Below the pieces are notes generated by a model. It was not told the origin of the DNA. It made no database searches and worked only from the letters and a program-made list of their open reading frames with translations. Shown here one piece after another: positions 1-6,462 of a stretch of DNA of 11,696 nt (the stretch's first letter is position 1; each line of letters starts with the position of its first letter). The DNA is taken from positions 1-11,696 of the forward strand of contig PSRN01000145.1 of NCBI GenBank assembly GCA_003176075.1, read 5' to 3'. The position numbers were made by a program, and so were the translations under genes. The DNA comes from Bdellovibrio sp. (GTDB taxonomy: Bacteria; Bdellovibrionota; Bdellovibrionia; Bdellovibrionales; Bdellovibrionaceae).

Positions 1-649
1 GAACGGGCAAAACCCGCAGTGGCAGCGGGACATATCGGAAATCAGCATGATTTAACTGGGAAAGTCCTGTTAGAACTGCCATAAAGACTTCGCGCGCTGC
101 GTTGCCGATAGGAGAAGTCAGGCGAACTTGCCCTTCAATTCGGTAAGGTACAGTTGGCGGATGAGCCATCCCAATCAGGCTATGGGGCCCGAAAGAACTG
201 GATGTAGCTTCGGAAAAAGAAACGTCCACTGTACATGGCGAGCCACTTCGGAAAGTGATTCCACCCATTGGAATTCTGACTTGGACACGATCCATTGTGG
301 CGAAAAAAGATCTGGCTTGTTGAAGACCAGGCACCTCGCTGACTGACGCATTCTCAATGCGTGAAGCGAGAGAAATCAGACCCCTAATGGCCATGGTCTT
401 TCCTAGAATTTCGCTGAGAACCACATCAGGTTCCGCAGCCGCAGCCGCAGCCGCAAAGGTTGAAGGGGCCGCGGACGCGCCACTGTTCACCGGATTGGTG
501 TTTATTTGGCCGCACCATTCAGCTCCGCTCGCTTCGATCCCCAGAAAAGCAATCAGTTGGAAAAACAACGGGAGAGTGATTGATAACCGCCTGTTCATGC
601 CCGTGGCGGCTTCGCCGCCCACGCTATGGTCGGGGCTGTAAAGACTCAT
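1..649 (-). CDS. Exported protein of unknown function, partial (C-terminus beyond left edge)
   Basis: An open frame of 216 codons runs from ATG at 649 down to the left edge without a stop. The start is fixed by a perfect AAGGAG at 662-657, 7 nt upstream. A second in-frame ATG at 598 (residue 18) directly precedes a signal-peptide-like stretch: basic NRR, then the hydrophobic run LSITLPLFFQLIAFLGIEA, with likely cleavage near GIEASGA and a mature N-terminus of about EWCGQ. If the first ATG is used, the n-region is unusually long, about 20 residues. The mature part begins with a low-complexity Ser/Ala/Pro segment that includes seven consecutive alanines. It continues into a mixed-composition region with two cysteines (EWCGQ and SPCTVDV). 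I recognise no family. Secretion to the periplasm or beyond is an inference from the signal peptide only. It is divergent from the efflux operon, and its 5' leader carries the short repeats at 663-763. Confidence 0.72.
   Translation of the reverse strand, partial: MSLYSPDHSVGGEAATGMNRRLSITLPLFFQLIAFLGIEASGAEWCGQINTNPVNSGASAAPSTFAAAAAAAEPDVVLSEILGKTMAIRGLISLASRIENASVSEVPGLQQARSFFATMDRVQVRIPMGGITFRSGSPCTVDVSFSEATSSSFGPHSLIGMAHPPTVPYRIEGQVRLTSPIGNAAREVFMAVLTGLSQLNHADFRYVPLPLRVLPV
433..456. repeat. Hexanucleotide microsatellite (CCGCAG)x3 plus a partial copy
   Basis: Three exact CCGCAG copies at 433-450 are followed by CCGCAA. Read on the minus strand it is alternating GCG/GCT, coding for the poly-alanine run just after the signal peptide of the left-edge gene. 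Gain or loss of a unit would add or remove two alanines without shifting the frame. Confidence 0.8.
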
Positions 650-662
650 GGGTCGACTCCTT

Positions 663-763
663 ATGAAACTGTCTTCACGAACTGTCTTCATGAAACTGTC
701 TTCCGGCAATGAAACCTATCTTTCGGCGCATTCATATCACGAAACGCGGTCATATCACGAAAC
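663..763. repeat. Degenerate array of six A(T/C)GAAAC motifs with two perfect short duplications
   Basis: On the plus strand the motif ATGAAAC or ACGAAAC (one copy is ACGAAC) starts at 663, 677, 690, 709, 739 and 757. Within this, ATGAAACTGTCTTC occurs exactly at 663-676 and 690-703, with a 13-base variant at 677-689 between them. TCATATCACGAAAC occurs exactly at 732-745 and 750-763, an 18-bp period. Read from the minus-strand gene, the array is a series of GTTTC(A/G)T motifs ending one base before its SD. It could be slippage debris or a set of regulator half-sites. The sequence alone does not decide. Confidence 0.75.
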
Positions 764-902
764 TTAATATGCCGCCCAGCACGCACTTTTATCCAATCTT
801 TTGCCAGAAAAAAATTTCACCCAGTGCGACCTGACGACAAAGTCATGGCGGCGTTCGTCCAGAGTAAACGGAGAAGTCAGTGGTTCTTTTTGCGGTTTCT
901 TT

Positions 903-931
903 TTGTTTTAACCTGGCATTGGTCATATCGT
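903..931 (+). promoter_or_regulatory. Weak candidate sigma-70 promoter for the efflux operon
   Basis: TTGTTT (903-908), a 17-bp spacer and TATCGT (926-931) lie about 40 bp upstream of the channel start codon. The spacing is ideal, but the boxes match only about 3/6 and 4/6 of consensus. It is the best plus-strand candidate I see in this region, and chance similarity is quite possible. Confidence 0.25.
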
Positions 932-969
932 TGTCAAACGACCCCCTTCATAGCAGTGGAAGTTAACAA

Positions 970-2217
970 ATGGGTAAGAATCACCTCTTTTCAGTTGTTG
1001 TTGCTTTTGTTGTTGATGTTTTCGCTGTTGCCTCGGTCTTGCTTGCAAGTTCTTCCCCTTGCTTGGCTATTTCTTTGGATCAGGCTCTGAGCGATTATTT
1101 GGATCGGTCCCCCCAATTAAAGGCGCAATCGACCCTGAGCGAACTGAGCCAAGGGGATCGCTGGCGGCGCTTTCTGCCGAAGGAGCCGCAATTTCAGTAT
1201 GGCAATGCGGACAACCTGTCGGCTGAATCCTACGGCATCAGTCTGACCACATCATTTCCTGGAAAGTCTTTCGCGGCGATGGATCTCGACCGGACTAAGT
1301 CCAGTGCCGATCGTCTGGAATTGCAGGCCCGCCGCCATGAGGCGGCTAAGCTGATCGTCAAGTCCTATCTGGACTGCGCTTCCAATAAGGCGCTGGTGGA
1401 TCTGCAAAGGACGGCTGTCGACGACTTCAGCACTCTCGCCCGCTCGTTGAAGGGCCTTTATGAGGCTGGCCACTCCACCCAAGCGGAAAAAATTGGCGCT
1501 GAACTGCAAGAGCGCCAAGCCAGGGTTGACCTGGTAACCGCGGAAAACCACGCGGACGCGAACTGCAAGAAATGGCTTGAACTGTTCGGACATGCTGACG
1601 CGGAATTTTTGCCCGCGGGGATTCCTGATGACCTGACGGGCGAAACCTTGAAAAATCTGGGGAGTGAGACGGCCGATGAAGCGCGGGGGGCGGCGCAGCT
1701 TGCCACCAGCAAGGCGACCCAGGAATTCCGCTGGTGGGCCCAGGCTCCTGATCTCACCTGGACGGCCACGCGCAATCATTACTTGAATCCCGCCGCGAGT
1801 CCGGCGGCGCAAGAGTGGACGACGACCCTTTCGGTCGCATTCACGCTGCCGTTGTTTTTTCCCTTTACTGAATCCGTGGAAGCCCGCAGGGCTGGAGCCC
1901 AGGCCGTACTCGACCAAAGTGCGGCACAACAAAGTTTGATCACCGCCAAGGCGGATCGGCAGGAAGCAAGCCAGGAATTCGAGCGCGACGCGCGTCGGCT
2001 GATGGAATTGCGCAAACAGGATATTCCGCTGGGCGAAGCTTTGGTGGAGAGCACCTCGGCCGCGTACCGCAGCGGCAAACTTGGATATGCCGAGCTGATT
2101 CTTTCACGGAAAACATTACTCGATCTGAAAAACCAGGAAATCCAGATGAAAGTGGCGCTGCTGATGGCGCGGCTGGGTTGTTTGGATGCCTGTCATCCAA
2201 CGCCAGGGAGGAAATAA
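970..2217 (+). CDS. TolC/CzcC-family outer-membrane channel of an RND efflux system
   Basis: This is a 415-residue protein, close to the length of CzcC-type channels. The start ATG at 970 is preceded by GGAAG at 958-962, 7 nt away. The N-terminus is a signal peptide: GKNH, a long Val/Ala/Leu-rich core, and probable cleavage after SSSPCLA near residue 33. The mature protein opens with ISLDQALSDYLDRSPQLKAQ, the typical first helix of the outer-membrane efflux family. The body alternates long Ala/Glu/Gln/Arg-rich coiled-coil stretches with two amphipathic segments that fit the beta-barrel strands (FQYGNADNLSAESYGISL and WTATRNHYLN). The C-terminal AYRSGKLGYAELILSRKTLLDLKN is the conserved family hairpin. 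Such proteins form trimeric channels joining the outer membrane to the adaptor. It is the first gene of the operon, and its stop TAA (2215-2217) lies 1 nt before the adaptor ATG. The family call is secure; the CzcC-like assignment rests on the downstream pump. Confidence 0.88.
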   Translation: MGKNHLFSVVVAFVVDVFAVASVLLASSSPCLAISLDQALSDYLDRSPQLKAQSTLSELSQGDRWRRFLPKEPQFQYGNADNLSAESYGISLTTSFPGKSFAAMDLDRTKSSADRLELQARRHEAAKLIVKSYLDCASNKALVDLQRTAVDDFSTLARSLKGLYEAGHSTQAEKIGAELQERQARVDLVTAENHADANCKKWLELFGHADAEFLPAGIPDDLTGETLKNLGSETADEARGAAQLATSKATQEFRWWAQAPDLTWTATRNHYLNPAASPAAQEWTTTLSVAFTLPLFFPFTESVEARRAGAQAVLDQSAAQQSLITAKADRQEASQEFERDARRLMELRKQDIPLGEALVESTSAAYRSGKLGYAELILSRKTLLDLKNQEIQMKVALLMARLGCLDACHPTPGRK

Positions 2218-2218
2218 A

Positions 2219-3184
2219 ATGAGTTCCATTTTTTGGATTCTTGCCTTTGGGCCTTTTCTCAGCGCCGCCGCGCTTGAGACCTACGCCTGGACGGGCGTCA
2301 AGCTCTCCAATTTCAATTCCATCGTGAAGGTCACCGGCCGGGTCACTCCGCAGGAAGGCGCCTTGAATATCGAGTCCGCCCGCGTGCAAGGGCGAATCCT
2401 GGGAATCCTCGCCAGGGAAGGCGATCGGGTCAAACCCGGCGATCCGCTGCTTTTGGTGAACAGTGCGGAATGCCAATCCCTGACCGAGGAAAAGCGGGTG
2501 GCGGAAAAGCGACAAATTCCGGATTTATTGGAGGGAGTGAACAACCGGGAAAAACAGCTCGGCCTCAGGATTCGCGACAACCGCTGCGAAATCGTCTCAA
2601 GCTTTGCGGGTTCGGTCACCAAGCGGGGGGTCGAATCGGGAGCCACATTCAACGTCGGCGACGCCCTGATGACCGTGCTGGATACCAAGAGAATGTCCGT
2701 CGAACTGGATCTGGCGGAGCGGGATTTGGGAGCGGTGCGGACCGGCCAGCGCGTCCAGTTTCATTTGGCATCGGAGCCCAATAAAGCCTACGCGTCAGTT
2801 GTAAAGGCGGTCGTTCCGGCCATTGATGCGGCTTCACGAACGGTGCGGGTTCGCCTTCAACCGGTCACCTTGTCGAATCATGCGAATTTGGACGGCATGA
2901 TCTTCGGCGAGATTGAAACGGGATCTGGCGATCCGGTGTTCGCGATACCCTCCCAGGCCCTGGTGTTCAGCCAAAACACCCGTTTTGTCGTCAAGGGACC
3001 GGAAAGCAAGCCGGTCGTCGTTGAGGTGGATGTCCTCGGTGAAGCGAACAATACGGCGTCGGTCCGGCCAAAGCAAAAAGGCGGGCTGAAGGACGGCGAT
3101 CTGGTCGCCACGAACAACGCCATTTTTCTCTTCCGCAAAGTCAATGAGTCTTCGGGTCCTTCAGAGGCCAAGGCTCAGCCATGA
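2219..3184 (+). CDS. RND periplasmic adaptor (membrane fusion protein), CzcB/CusB-like
   Basis: This is a 321-residue protein. The ATG at 2219 was chosen because AGGGAGGA (2205-2212) lies 6 nt upstream, inside the last codons of the channel gene, so translation is probably coupled. An in-frame ATG at 2186 would add 11 residues and a more basic n-region, but it has no SD. The N-terminus is hydrophobic (signal peptide or anchor, residues 1-18). The first lipoyl half (about 50-79) contains RVQGRILGILAREGDRVKPGD; the second (about 124-157) contains SSFAGSVTKRGVESGATFNVGD. Only about 44 residues separate the halves, so the alpha-hairpin is short. A beta-barrel (ELDLAERDLGAVRTGQ onward, to about 235) and a membrane-proximal domain follow. 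No His- or Met-rich metal site is visible. Its stop TGA overlaps ATG 3181, which opens the mini-ORF chain leading to the pump. Confidence 0.87.
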   Translation: MSSIFWILAFGPFLSAAALETYAWTGVKLSNFNSIVKVTGRVTPQEGALNIESARVQGRILGILAREGDRVKPGDPLLLVNSAECQSLTEEKRVAEKRQIPDLLEGVNNREKQLGLRIRDNRCEIVSSFAGSVTKRGVESGATFNVGDALMTVLDTKRMSVELDLAERDLGAVRTGQRVQFHLASEPNKAYASVVKAVVPAIDAASRTVRVRLQPVTLSNHANLDGMIFGEIETGSGDPVFAIPSQALVFSQNTRFVVKGPESKPVVVEVDVLGEANNTASVRPKQKGGLKDGDLVATNNAIFLFRKVNESSGPSEAKAQP

Positions 3185-3290
3185 AGTTCGCCGGGGACTC
3201 AGCCATGAAGTTCGCCGAGGGCTCAGCCATGAGTTCGCCGAGGGCTCAGCCATGAGTTCGCCGAGGGCTCAGCCATGAGTTCGCCGAGGG
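3174..3290 (+). repeat. Five-unit tandem repeat (24, 24, 23, 23, 23 bp) spanning the adaptor/pump junction
   Basis: Units begin with CTCA(G)CC at 3174, 3198, 3222, 3245 and 3268; a sixth, diverged start (CTCAATC) at 3291 leads into the pump ATG. The last three units are identical. The first two differ by one extra A after ATGA (24 bp), and unit 1 has two further changes. Each unit contains CAGCCATGA, and units 2-5 also carry GAGGG, which sits 7 nt before the next ATG. The array begins within the adaptor's last codons and ends exactly at the pump start. Confidence 0.95.
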
Positions 3291-3301
3291 CTCAATCATG
3301 A
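3181..3301 (+). other. Chain of three overlapping mini-ORFs linking adaptor stop to pump start
   Basis: Reading the repeat codon by codon gives a continuous stop/start relay. The adaptor TGA (3182-3184) overlaps ATG 3181. That frame has 24 codons and stops at TGA 3253-3255, which overlaps ATG 3252. The next has 8 codons (MSSPRAQP) and stops at TGA 3276-3278, which overlaps ATG 3275. The next has 8 codons (MSSPRAQS) and stops at TGA 3299-3301, which overlaps the pump ATG at 3298. Every overlap is ATGA, the classical arrangement for coupled termination-reinitiation. A GAGGG lies 7 nt before the start codons at 3229, 3252, 3275 and 3298; ATG 3181 has AAGG instead. What is seen is the frame structure. 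That ribosomes pass along it is inference, and the peptides themselves may have no function. Confidence 0.7.
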
Positions 3302-5445
3302 CCAAGTTCATCGAGTGGCTGATTGAATTTCAAAGGCGAAAGCCGATTCTTTTCTTTGCCTTGCTTTTTTCATTTCTCGGGTGGGGGATGTATGTGGCCC
3401 TGCAAAGTGAGATCGAAGCGTTTCCAGAGCTGACCAACGTTCAGGTGCAAGTGATCACGCAATATCCAGGAAAAGCCTCCGAGGAGGTCGAGCGAAAAAT
3501 CACCGTGCCTCTGGAGGTGGCGACCAACGGTCTGCCGGGACTGATGAATCAAAGGTCGCTGTCAATTTTCGGCCTGAGTGTGATCACGTTGACTTTCGAA
3601 GACAAGGTGGAGTCCAAACAAGCGCGCATCGATGTGGCCCAGCGATTGAATGATGCTGAACTTCCCGAAGGCGTAAAGGCCTCGCTTTCGCCGGACAGCA
3701 CGCCTTTGGGCGAGATCTTTCGCTACACGCTCAAAGGTGATCTTCCAGTGGACGAAATGCGTCTCATCGAGGACTGGCGGTTGGAACGCGAATTCAAGAG
3801 CATTCCCGGCGTGGCTGATGTCGTGAGTTTTGGCGGTCCGGTCCGGACCATTGAGGTCAAGTTGGACATTCCGCGCCTGAAGGCTTTCGGCCTTTCAGTG
3901 TCTTCGGTGGCTCAGGCCCTCGGGCAAAATCACGCCAATGCCGGCGGCAGCATTATTCGCCATGGTGACGAAAGCTACATCGTCCGTTCGATCGGTCTCT
4001 ACGAGAGCCCTGAGAGTCTCGTGCAAGCCGTCGTGGCGACGCAAAAAGGGATTCCCATCCGCATCCGTGACCTGGGGAGTGTCCATTTCGGCACGCAACC
4101 GCGACTCGGTCAGGTGGCCTTTAACGGCAATGACGACGTCGTCGAAGGCATCATACTGATGCGAAAGGGCGCCGACACGGTCGAAACTTGCGAACAAATT
4201 CGCGAGAAGATCGCGAAATTGAATGACTCCGTTTTGCCCAAGGGCGTGCAGGTTATTCCCTACTATGATCGAACGGACCTGATCGAGCGAAGCTCCCACA
4301 CGGTCTTTCACAATGTCATCATGGGGATCTTTCTCGTTTGCGTGGTACTGATTTTGGGCCTGGGGTTGGCCTACTGGCCCATCAGCCTCGGGGTCGCAGC
4401 CATTATTCCTTTCGCCTTGATGATCGCTTTCGTTGGGATGAGATGGGCGGGTTACGCCCCGAACCTGATCTCCCTCGGCGCGGTGGACTTTGGCATCATT
4501 GTTGAAACCGCCATTTTCGCGGCCGAGGCGGTCATCGTGGCCATCGCCGCCCGCGGCAGCAAACAACCCCCGGTCGTCAAACAATCGATCGCTGAAGTTT
4601 TACAGCCGGCTTTTCTCTGCGCTCTGCTTTTGCTGATCGCCTTTGTTCCCATCCTGTCCTTGCAACAAGTGGAAGGGCGAATTTTCAAGCCGCTGGGGAT
4701 CACCCTGATTTCCGCTCTTCTGGGCGGCCAGTTGGGCGCTTTAATCTTTGTCCCGTTGGCCGCGGCTTTTTTGCCGGCGCAAGCGGGGGCGGACAAGACC
4801 GAGCACTTTTTCGCCTGGATCCTAATGAGGTGTGAGATCGCCGTCAGGTCCTTGATCAATACGCCTGCTCTGTTTGCGAAGTCCGTCGTGTTCTTTCTGG
4901 TTGTGCTCGGCCTGCTGGTCTGGGGGTTGGGCCGGGAGTTTCTTCCCCAGTTCAATGAGGGCTCGCTCTACATTCGAACCACGGCTCCGCAAACGATCGC
5001 GCGGGAAGCTTCCGTGGCGCTTGCCAAACGAATCCATGACCGGCTGAAAACAATTCCTGAAGTTGTTGATACCGTGTCCCAGGTGGGCCGGCCCGACGAC
5101 GGCACGGATGTGAATGGATTTGATAATATCGAAACGCTGGTGTCGTTGAAGGACCCGCATGATTGGCAAAGCGCCAGGACCATAGATGGGTTCGTGGCTC
5201 TGGCGCAAAACGCGCTCAAAGATATCGCGGGGGTGAGTTTCAACTTCTCACAACCGATCAAGGACAACGTGGATGAAGCGGTCAGGGGGTCAAAGGGGAG
5301 CTTGTGGTCAAGCTATTCGGGCCGAACCTCGAGGTCCTCCAGGGACTCGCCGGTCAGGTCACGGAGATCATCAGGACTGTCCCGGGAGCTGATGACGTGG
5401 GAAACGAACAGTTGCTGGGCCAGCCGGAACTTCGCTTCGCCATGA
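3298..5445 (+). CDS. HME-RND (CzcA-like) efflux pump, N-terminal part, ends after a frameshift
   Basis: The first 664 codons are authentic heavy-metal-type RND pump; the last 51 residues, Ser/Arg-rich, are read in the wrong frame after the G tract at 5285-5289. The start ATG 3298 has GAGGG 7 nt upstream. The hallmark N-terminus is present: a first membrane helix near residue 20, then EIEAFPELTNVQVQVITQYPGKASEEVERKI-type sequence (written by its key parts EAFPELTNVQV and YPGKASEEVE). A periplasmic porter domain follows, then helices 2-6 from about residue 340. The proton-relay helix 4 reads DFGIIVETAIFAAEA at 397-411. In CzcA the aligned acidic residues are Asp402, Asp408 and Glu415 followed by Asn; here they are D397, E403 and E410 followed by Ala. 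Helix 7 (about 520-545) begins the second half. On its own this product lacks helices 8-12 and half the porter domain, so it should not transport. With one added G the reading continues to 6329, giving a 1010-residue pump. Confidence 0.88.
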   Translation: MTKFIEWLIEFQRRKPILFFALLFSFLGWGMYVALQSEIEAFPELTNVQVQVITQYPGKASEEVERKITVPLEVATNGLPGLMNQRSLSIFGLSVITLTFEDKVESKQARIDVAQRLNDAELPEGVKASLSPDSTPLGEIFRYTLKGDLPVDEMRLIEDWRLEREFKSIPGVADVVSFGGPVRTIEVKLDIPRLKAFGLSVSSVAQALGQNHANAGGSIIRHGDESYIVRSIGLYESPESLVQAVVATQKGIPIRIRDLGSVHFGTQPRLGQVAFNGNDDVVEGIILMRKGADTVETCEQIREKIAKLNDSVLPKGVQVIPYYDRTDLIERSSHTVFHNVIMGIFLVCVVLILGLGLAYWPISLGVAAIIPFALMIAFVGMRWAGYAPNLISLGAVDFGIIVETAIFAAEAVIVAIAARGSKQPPVVKQSIAEVLQPAFLCALLLLIAFVPILSLQQVEGRIFKPLGITLISALLGGQLGALIFVPLAAAFLPAQAGADKTEHFFAWILMRCEIAVRSLINTPALFAKSVVFFLVVLGLLVWGLGREFLPQFNEGSLYIRTTAPQTIAREASVALAKRIHDRLKTIPEVVDTVSQVGRPDDGTDVNGFDNIETLVSLKDPHDWQSARTIDGFVALAQNALKDIAGVSFNFSQPIKDNVDEAVRGSKGSLWSSYSGRTSRSSRDSPVRSRRSSGLSRELMTWETNSCWASRNFASP
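5285..5289 (+). other. Five-G tract where the pump reading frame breaks
   Basis: The zero frame reads GTC AGG GGG TCA AAG GGG. With six Gs it would read GTC AGG GGG GTC AAA GGG GAG CTT GTG GTC, giving R-G-V-K-G-E-L-V-V-K-L-F-G-P, which restores RND homology and runs open to 6329. A ribosome slipping back one base with its GGG codon (5287-5289 to 5286-5288) would have the same effect. A sequencing or assembly error, a true mutation, slippage-based phase variation and programmed frameshifting all remain possible. No downstream stimulatory hairpin is obvious to me. Confidence 0.8.
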
Positions 5446-6329
5446 ACCGTGATCTTCTTGCCCGCTATGGGCTGCGCGTGACCGATGCGGAAGAAGTTCT
5501 TGAAACCGCGTTGATGGGGCGGTTGGCCGCCAAAATGGTCGATGAAGAAGGTCGAGAAATTTCCATCATCGCCAAACCTGACCTGCCTGAGCCCATCGAT
5601 CAAGACGCGTTGGCCTCCCTCCCTGTTCTGACCGCCGACGGCGTTCGCGTCCCCTTGGGCGAAGTCGCGAACCCCAAATTGGTGGGCGGAGTGAGCCGGG
5701 TCTATCACGAGCAAGGGGAGAGGCGGATTGCCATCAAGTGTTCGGTCAGGGATCGTGCCGTTGTCGAATTTGTCAACGAGGCATCCCGCCGCATCGGTGA
5801 AAAAATCAAACTGCCGCCCCATTACCGTATGGAATGGTCAGGGTCATTCGCCAACGCCAAGAGAGCCGCCCAACAACTCATGGTCCTGGTTCCTTTGTGC
5901 ATCCTGGCCATCGTCATCATCTTGCAAAGCTGGTTCGGCAGCTGGATGAAAGTTTTTTTCATTCTTTGGGAAATTCCGTTTTCGCTGCTTGGCGCATTCT
6001 TGGGACTCCGTGTTTTGGGCTTGAATCTCAGTATCTCCGCGGCGGCTGGGATTATCGTCCTGACGGGAGTGTCATTTTTGACCGGAATGATGTTGATTGA
6101 GGAATGGAGCCGCGGCGGATCCATGCTGGCGGCCCTGCAACAGAAGGGGCGAAGCATTTTTCTTTCCAGCAGCGTGGCGATCATCGGCCTCGTCCCCGCC
6201 GCTTTTTCTCATGGCATAGGATCCGAGACGGCCCGCCCGTTCGCCGTGACTATTCTTGGCGGCTTGGTGACCTCGCTCCTTTTCACTCTGACCTTGCTAC
6301 CGGCTCTCGTTACTCGGCTGTCAAAATGA
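5304..6329 (+). CDS. HME-RND (CzcA-like) efflux pump, C-terminal part
   Basis: This is the second half of the pump, in the frame shifted relative to 3298-5445. In the intact gene this frame would be entered at 5289. The first GTG in it is 5304, with AGGGGAG at 5294-5300 only 3 nt away, so independent translation is possible but poorly spaced. It carries the rest of the second porter domain (VVKLFGPNLEVLQGLAGQV, then LLGQPELRFAMNRDLLARYG) and ends with helices 8-12. These include the conserved helix 8-9 region LVPLCILAIVIILQ and the helix 10 region LNLSISAAAGIIVLTGVSFL, with GGLVTSLLFTLTLLPAL in the last helix. The protein ends RLSK, without a His-rich tail. The pump would export substrate from periplasm or cytoplasm in exchange for protons, with the adaptor and channel as partners. 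Substrate is not identifiable from sequence; a divalent metal is the family expectation. Confidence 0.85.
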   Translation: MVKLFGPNLEVLQGLAGQVTEIIRTVPGADDVGNEQLLGQPELRFAMNRDLLARYGLRVTDAEEVLETALMGRLAAKMVDEEGREISIIAKPDLPEPIDQDALASLPVLTADGVRVPLGEVANPKLVGGVSRVYHEQGERRIAIKCSVRDRAVVEFVNEASRRIGEKIKLPPHYRMEWSGSFANAKRAAQQLMVLVPLCILAIVIILQSWFGSWMKVFFILWEIPFSLLGAFLGLRVLGLNLSISAAAGIIVLTGVSFLTGMMLIEEWSRGGSMLAALQQKGRSIFLSSSVAIIGLVPAAFSHGIGSETARPFAVTILGGLVTSLLFTLTLLPALVTRLSK

Positions 6330-6361
6330 GGCCTTGAATCTTTATGAGGCCTTGAATCTTT
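6326..6361 (+). repeat. Perfect 18-bp tandem duplication at the pump stop codon
   Basis: ATGAGGCCTTGAATCTTT occurs twice back to back (6326-6343 and 6344-6361). The first copy starts at the ATGA that contains the pump stop TGA (6327-6329). Each copy holds the tiny frame ATG AGG CCT TGA without an SD. The rest of the 133-bp gap to the next gene (6362-6462) shows no clear promoter or terminator, so the downstream gene may be read through from the operon. Confidence 0.92.
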
Positions 6362-6462
6362 GTCACCCACTGCGATTGTTAATTTTACGCGGATGAGACT
6401 GAAGCCTATTGAGTGGGTCCCTGCCGTGATAGTTCCCGGACCAAGTTCAGGAGGCACACGGT

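Larger units (their letters stand above)
650..969. other. Divergent intergenic region, 320 bp
   Basis: This region lies between the left-edge minus-strand gene and the efflux operon. It holds the SD of the minus-strand gene (AAGGAG, 657-662), the array of A(T/C)GAAAC motifs (663-763), an AT-rich stretch around 764-825, and a pyrimidine-rich run around 890-910. The SD of the channel gene, GGAAG, is at 958-962. No coding frame here has a credible ribosome-binding site, and I see no RNA gene. Promoters for both divergent genes must lie here, but only a weak plus-strand candidate is visible. Confidence 0.6.

Noticed and set aside
790..815. TGGCA...TTGG on the minus strand as a sigma-54 promoter
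   Set aside because: The spacing between the two elements is one base short and the -12 GC is missing.
824..1090. 88-codon plus-strand frame overlapping the channel gene start
   Set aside because: It overlaps the signal-peptide region of the channel gene in another frame and has no convincing SD or protein character.
3174..3290. CRISPR array at the adaptor/pump junction
   Set aside because: The units are directly abutting with no variable spacers; this is a plain tandem repeat containing start and stop codons.
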